A stretch of DNA of 64,000 nucleotides from Branchiostoma floridae (Eukaryota > Chordata > Leptocardii > Amphioxiformes > Branchiostomatidae), in the NCBI RefSeq assembly GCF_000003815.2, contig NC_049996.1, positions 7,449,332-7,513,331 of the forward strand. Direction: 5' to 3'. The position numbers and the translations under genes are program-made. The notes beneath the pieces were generated by a model. It was not told where the DNA came from. It did no database searches and saw only the letters and a list, made by a program, of their open reading frames with translations. Below, in pieces: positions 44,401 through 47,400 of this stretch (its first letter is position 1; every line of letters starts with the position of its first letter).

Positions 44401-47400
44401 ACATATCACCCACAATGCATCCGGCTACACATGCACAAAACAATTCATGTGGAGCAATGAACTAGCTTTTTGTGACTTTAATGTTGCACTCTGTTTGTGC
44501 AGACATATGATTGGATGATCTACGTGTAGTTGAGATGTCAATGTATTGTGACTCAGGAAAATCATGCAAATGTGTTGGCATATTTCATTTGCCTGTCCTA
44601 CAAAATCTTTGTTATGTTGATTAATGTCCCTTTTGTTTGTTATGATTGTTAAGATTTTTGTCTGATGTTTTAAGCACACAGAGTTTAGTTCAGTTTGAGC
44701 TAAATTTTATCTTAAATTTTGTTTCCTTGCACCCTTGTGTTTTTTGTTGTCACAATGCTTTAACCTTGTCCTCTTCTCTACTGTCTTAGAGCTCTGGGTT
44801 ATTTTCTTTTTGCATTCTAAATTTGTTCAGCTGCTAAAAATATCCACACCATATAATTTGTTATCGTAGTTATCTGCAGCGCTTGAAATATCAGCCTAAT
44901 AACAAAACTCATTGGCAGTTTCTGGCCATTCAACGTCAAGCACCAAGTAGAACGACAGAACTCTATAGTGTGGTGCAGCTATAGTTTTGAGAAACAAGCT
45001 GCTCAAAATGGAGAAGACAACAACCATGTAGCTTATTTGAAATGTGTTCAACACAACAAATGCAAATGAACAGGAGTTTGGTATACAAAAGCAATATGTT
45101 GTAATAGCTAAGTGCCCAATTTCAGACCATGATGAAATTTCAGACCAAATGTATTATTCATATTACACTGTAAAGTGGCCCTTTTCAGTTTCACAAATAA
45201 TATCCCCTTCCAAAAGAAAAGGTTTTCAACATTTGAAATGTCTCTCACTGTGGAAGACAGACAGCAGGATAGGCTCAATGATGGTGTTCTTTCCTCTCTT
45301 CCCCCTTTGCATTCTGGGTACCAAAGACACAACCCTTGAGACCGACTGTTCAGGTACACCTCTGTCCACCCTGTTGTTGACCAGTTCTGTAATGTTTAAG
45401 TTGAATTATCTTTTTAATAAATGATAAATGACATGGGGAATTTTAGCTTGTAAATTGTTTAAGGTAAAAGCATGAATTGCAAGGTACAACAGTAAGAAAT
45501 ACTGAAATGCTCTTTTGTAATGCATGGCCCTGTGTAAAATGTTGAAATCATTATTAAACTCAACTGAGGTGAAGCACATTGTTTTCAAGCACTCCAGTAG
45601 TGCAATACGGCTTCTCAGCTGCTTGCATTTTTGTTGATAGACATTTGGTCACCCCGACTCTTCTCAAAATGTGTTGGGTTATGGTGTCTGGGTGGTGTAG
45701 CAGTCTACCCACTCTGCCAATTGCAAATCTCCTTCGAATTCTGTGGAACCATCAACCTGGGTTCAAACCTGGGTTTGACACTTTACATGTACAAATGTAC
45801 CATGAAGACATAATGTGGTTGTCTTAAAATGTAAGCTGTTGTAAAGAGGCATTGCACTACCACGAGCTACTTGAAAAGCCGTCTTGCTTCACCTCAGTAG
45901 TGATGACTGTTTCACCTTAATCAATTACTTAATTTTGCATAAGGGCATCTTTTTCTTTTGCTGGGTTCAAAATGCCACATGAAAGTTCTTGATAGTGTGG
46001 AACTGCTTGCTTGACTTATAAAAAAAATGGTTAATTTTGCTTCTTCCCTGCCAAAGCAGTAATGCTACAACAAAGCTCAACAAAGTTGGTTACCATGACA
46101 ACAACCCCCTTTTGGTTCCTCACATTTTGACAGACATCTTCTTTCTCTTTTGTCACAGGTTGGGAAGATCATGTCCATTCCTGAGAGACCTCCAGTAGTG
46201 AGTACATCATCATAATTATGATATGGTTTTATTAACCAGCCTTCTTAAGCTGGCATCACACACCAGGAAAATAGCGTACCCGACAAATCTTTCAGCTCTA
46301 CATGACTTTGTATATAAAGGACATCTGTGTCGGCACAACAGCCGGTGTCCAATTAATTTCTGCTCAAAATAGATCTGCCAATATTGGCAAGTCACTGAGT
46401 CCATCAACTGTGATGTGGTAGATTTGCTGGCAAATATATGCGCAACTCTCCAGTGATTGTAGAATTTGGCACCTTCCAGCAATTAACAAAGTCGGATGAA
46501 TGTCTTCAATTGTGTGATGCCAGCTCTTGATAATAAGTTGATTCTAAACTTTCTGACAAAGTAGAGGAAGGCCCTTGGTCTCCCATATGAGATAACTTCT
46601 GTAACCTTAAACTGGAGGAATGTCTACAAATGTAACAGTCTTAATCAACTCAGTTGCATAAGCTCTTGTTTGCAACATTATTTTTGGACATTTCTTTTTG
46701 CTTGACGGTGTGAACGGATTGTATGTGTAATATATTAATGCCTCTGTTTGAATTGTGGTTTGTGCAATGATTAAGTTGCATCTCTTATGATTTTGCTTTC
46801 TGCATTGTGGTAATAAGCCTGTTTACAGTTTAAACTGCACACGTGCAGTGAAATTGTGGACAATATGTCAAAGGTGAAGGCCCCTTGTAAACAGTTCTTA
46901 TCTGGACCATGCTTAGGGTACCATGCTTCATTAATATATGTTTAGACATGTTTTGTTTACGTCTCAGGGGCCTTCAACTTTGACATGATGCCCACAATGC
47001 ATCTTGCTGCTCATGTCCAATTTAATCCATGAACTGGCTTATTGATTTCGGTGTAGCTCTGACTGCATCTGTGAAATCTGTGCAGCCAACTCGTAGCATG
47101 GCTGTTGTGATTCCCCTGCATGAAATGTTTGTTTGCTTTCGCTTCAACCCCCCCACCCCCTGCCCCCCACCCTAGCAACCCGAGGCCTCGGCTGAAAACC
47201 CAGGGCATGCCAACAACGGGTTCAACAATGGATTCTTTGGATCAGAAGTAAGGCTGCTATGATTCGTCCATTCGCTGCAGTGTCTAATTAATAATGCGCA
47301 TAATTAACCTTTGTGAGGGGATGACAGTAATGCTGAGACTAAGGCTTTGCCAGCCCTTTGTTTCCAATGTTAAACATATTAAGTATTATGGAGCTCTCTG

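Noticed and set aside
45663-45790. Functional tRNA gene
   Set aside because: Box A- and B-like motifs are present, but I could not form an acceptor stem and anticodon arm, so a SINE head is more likely.
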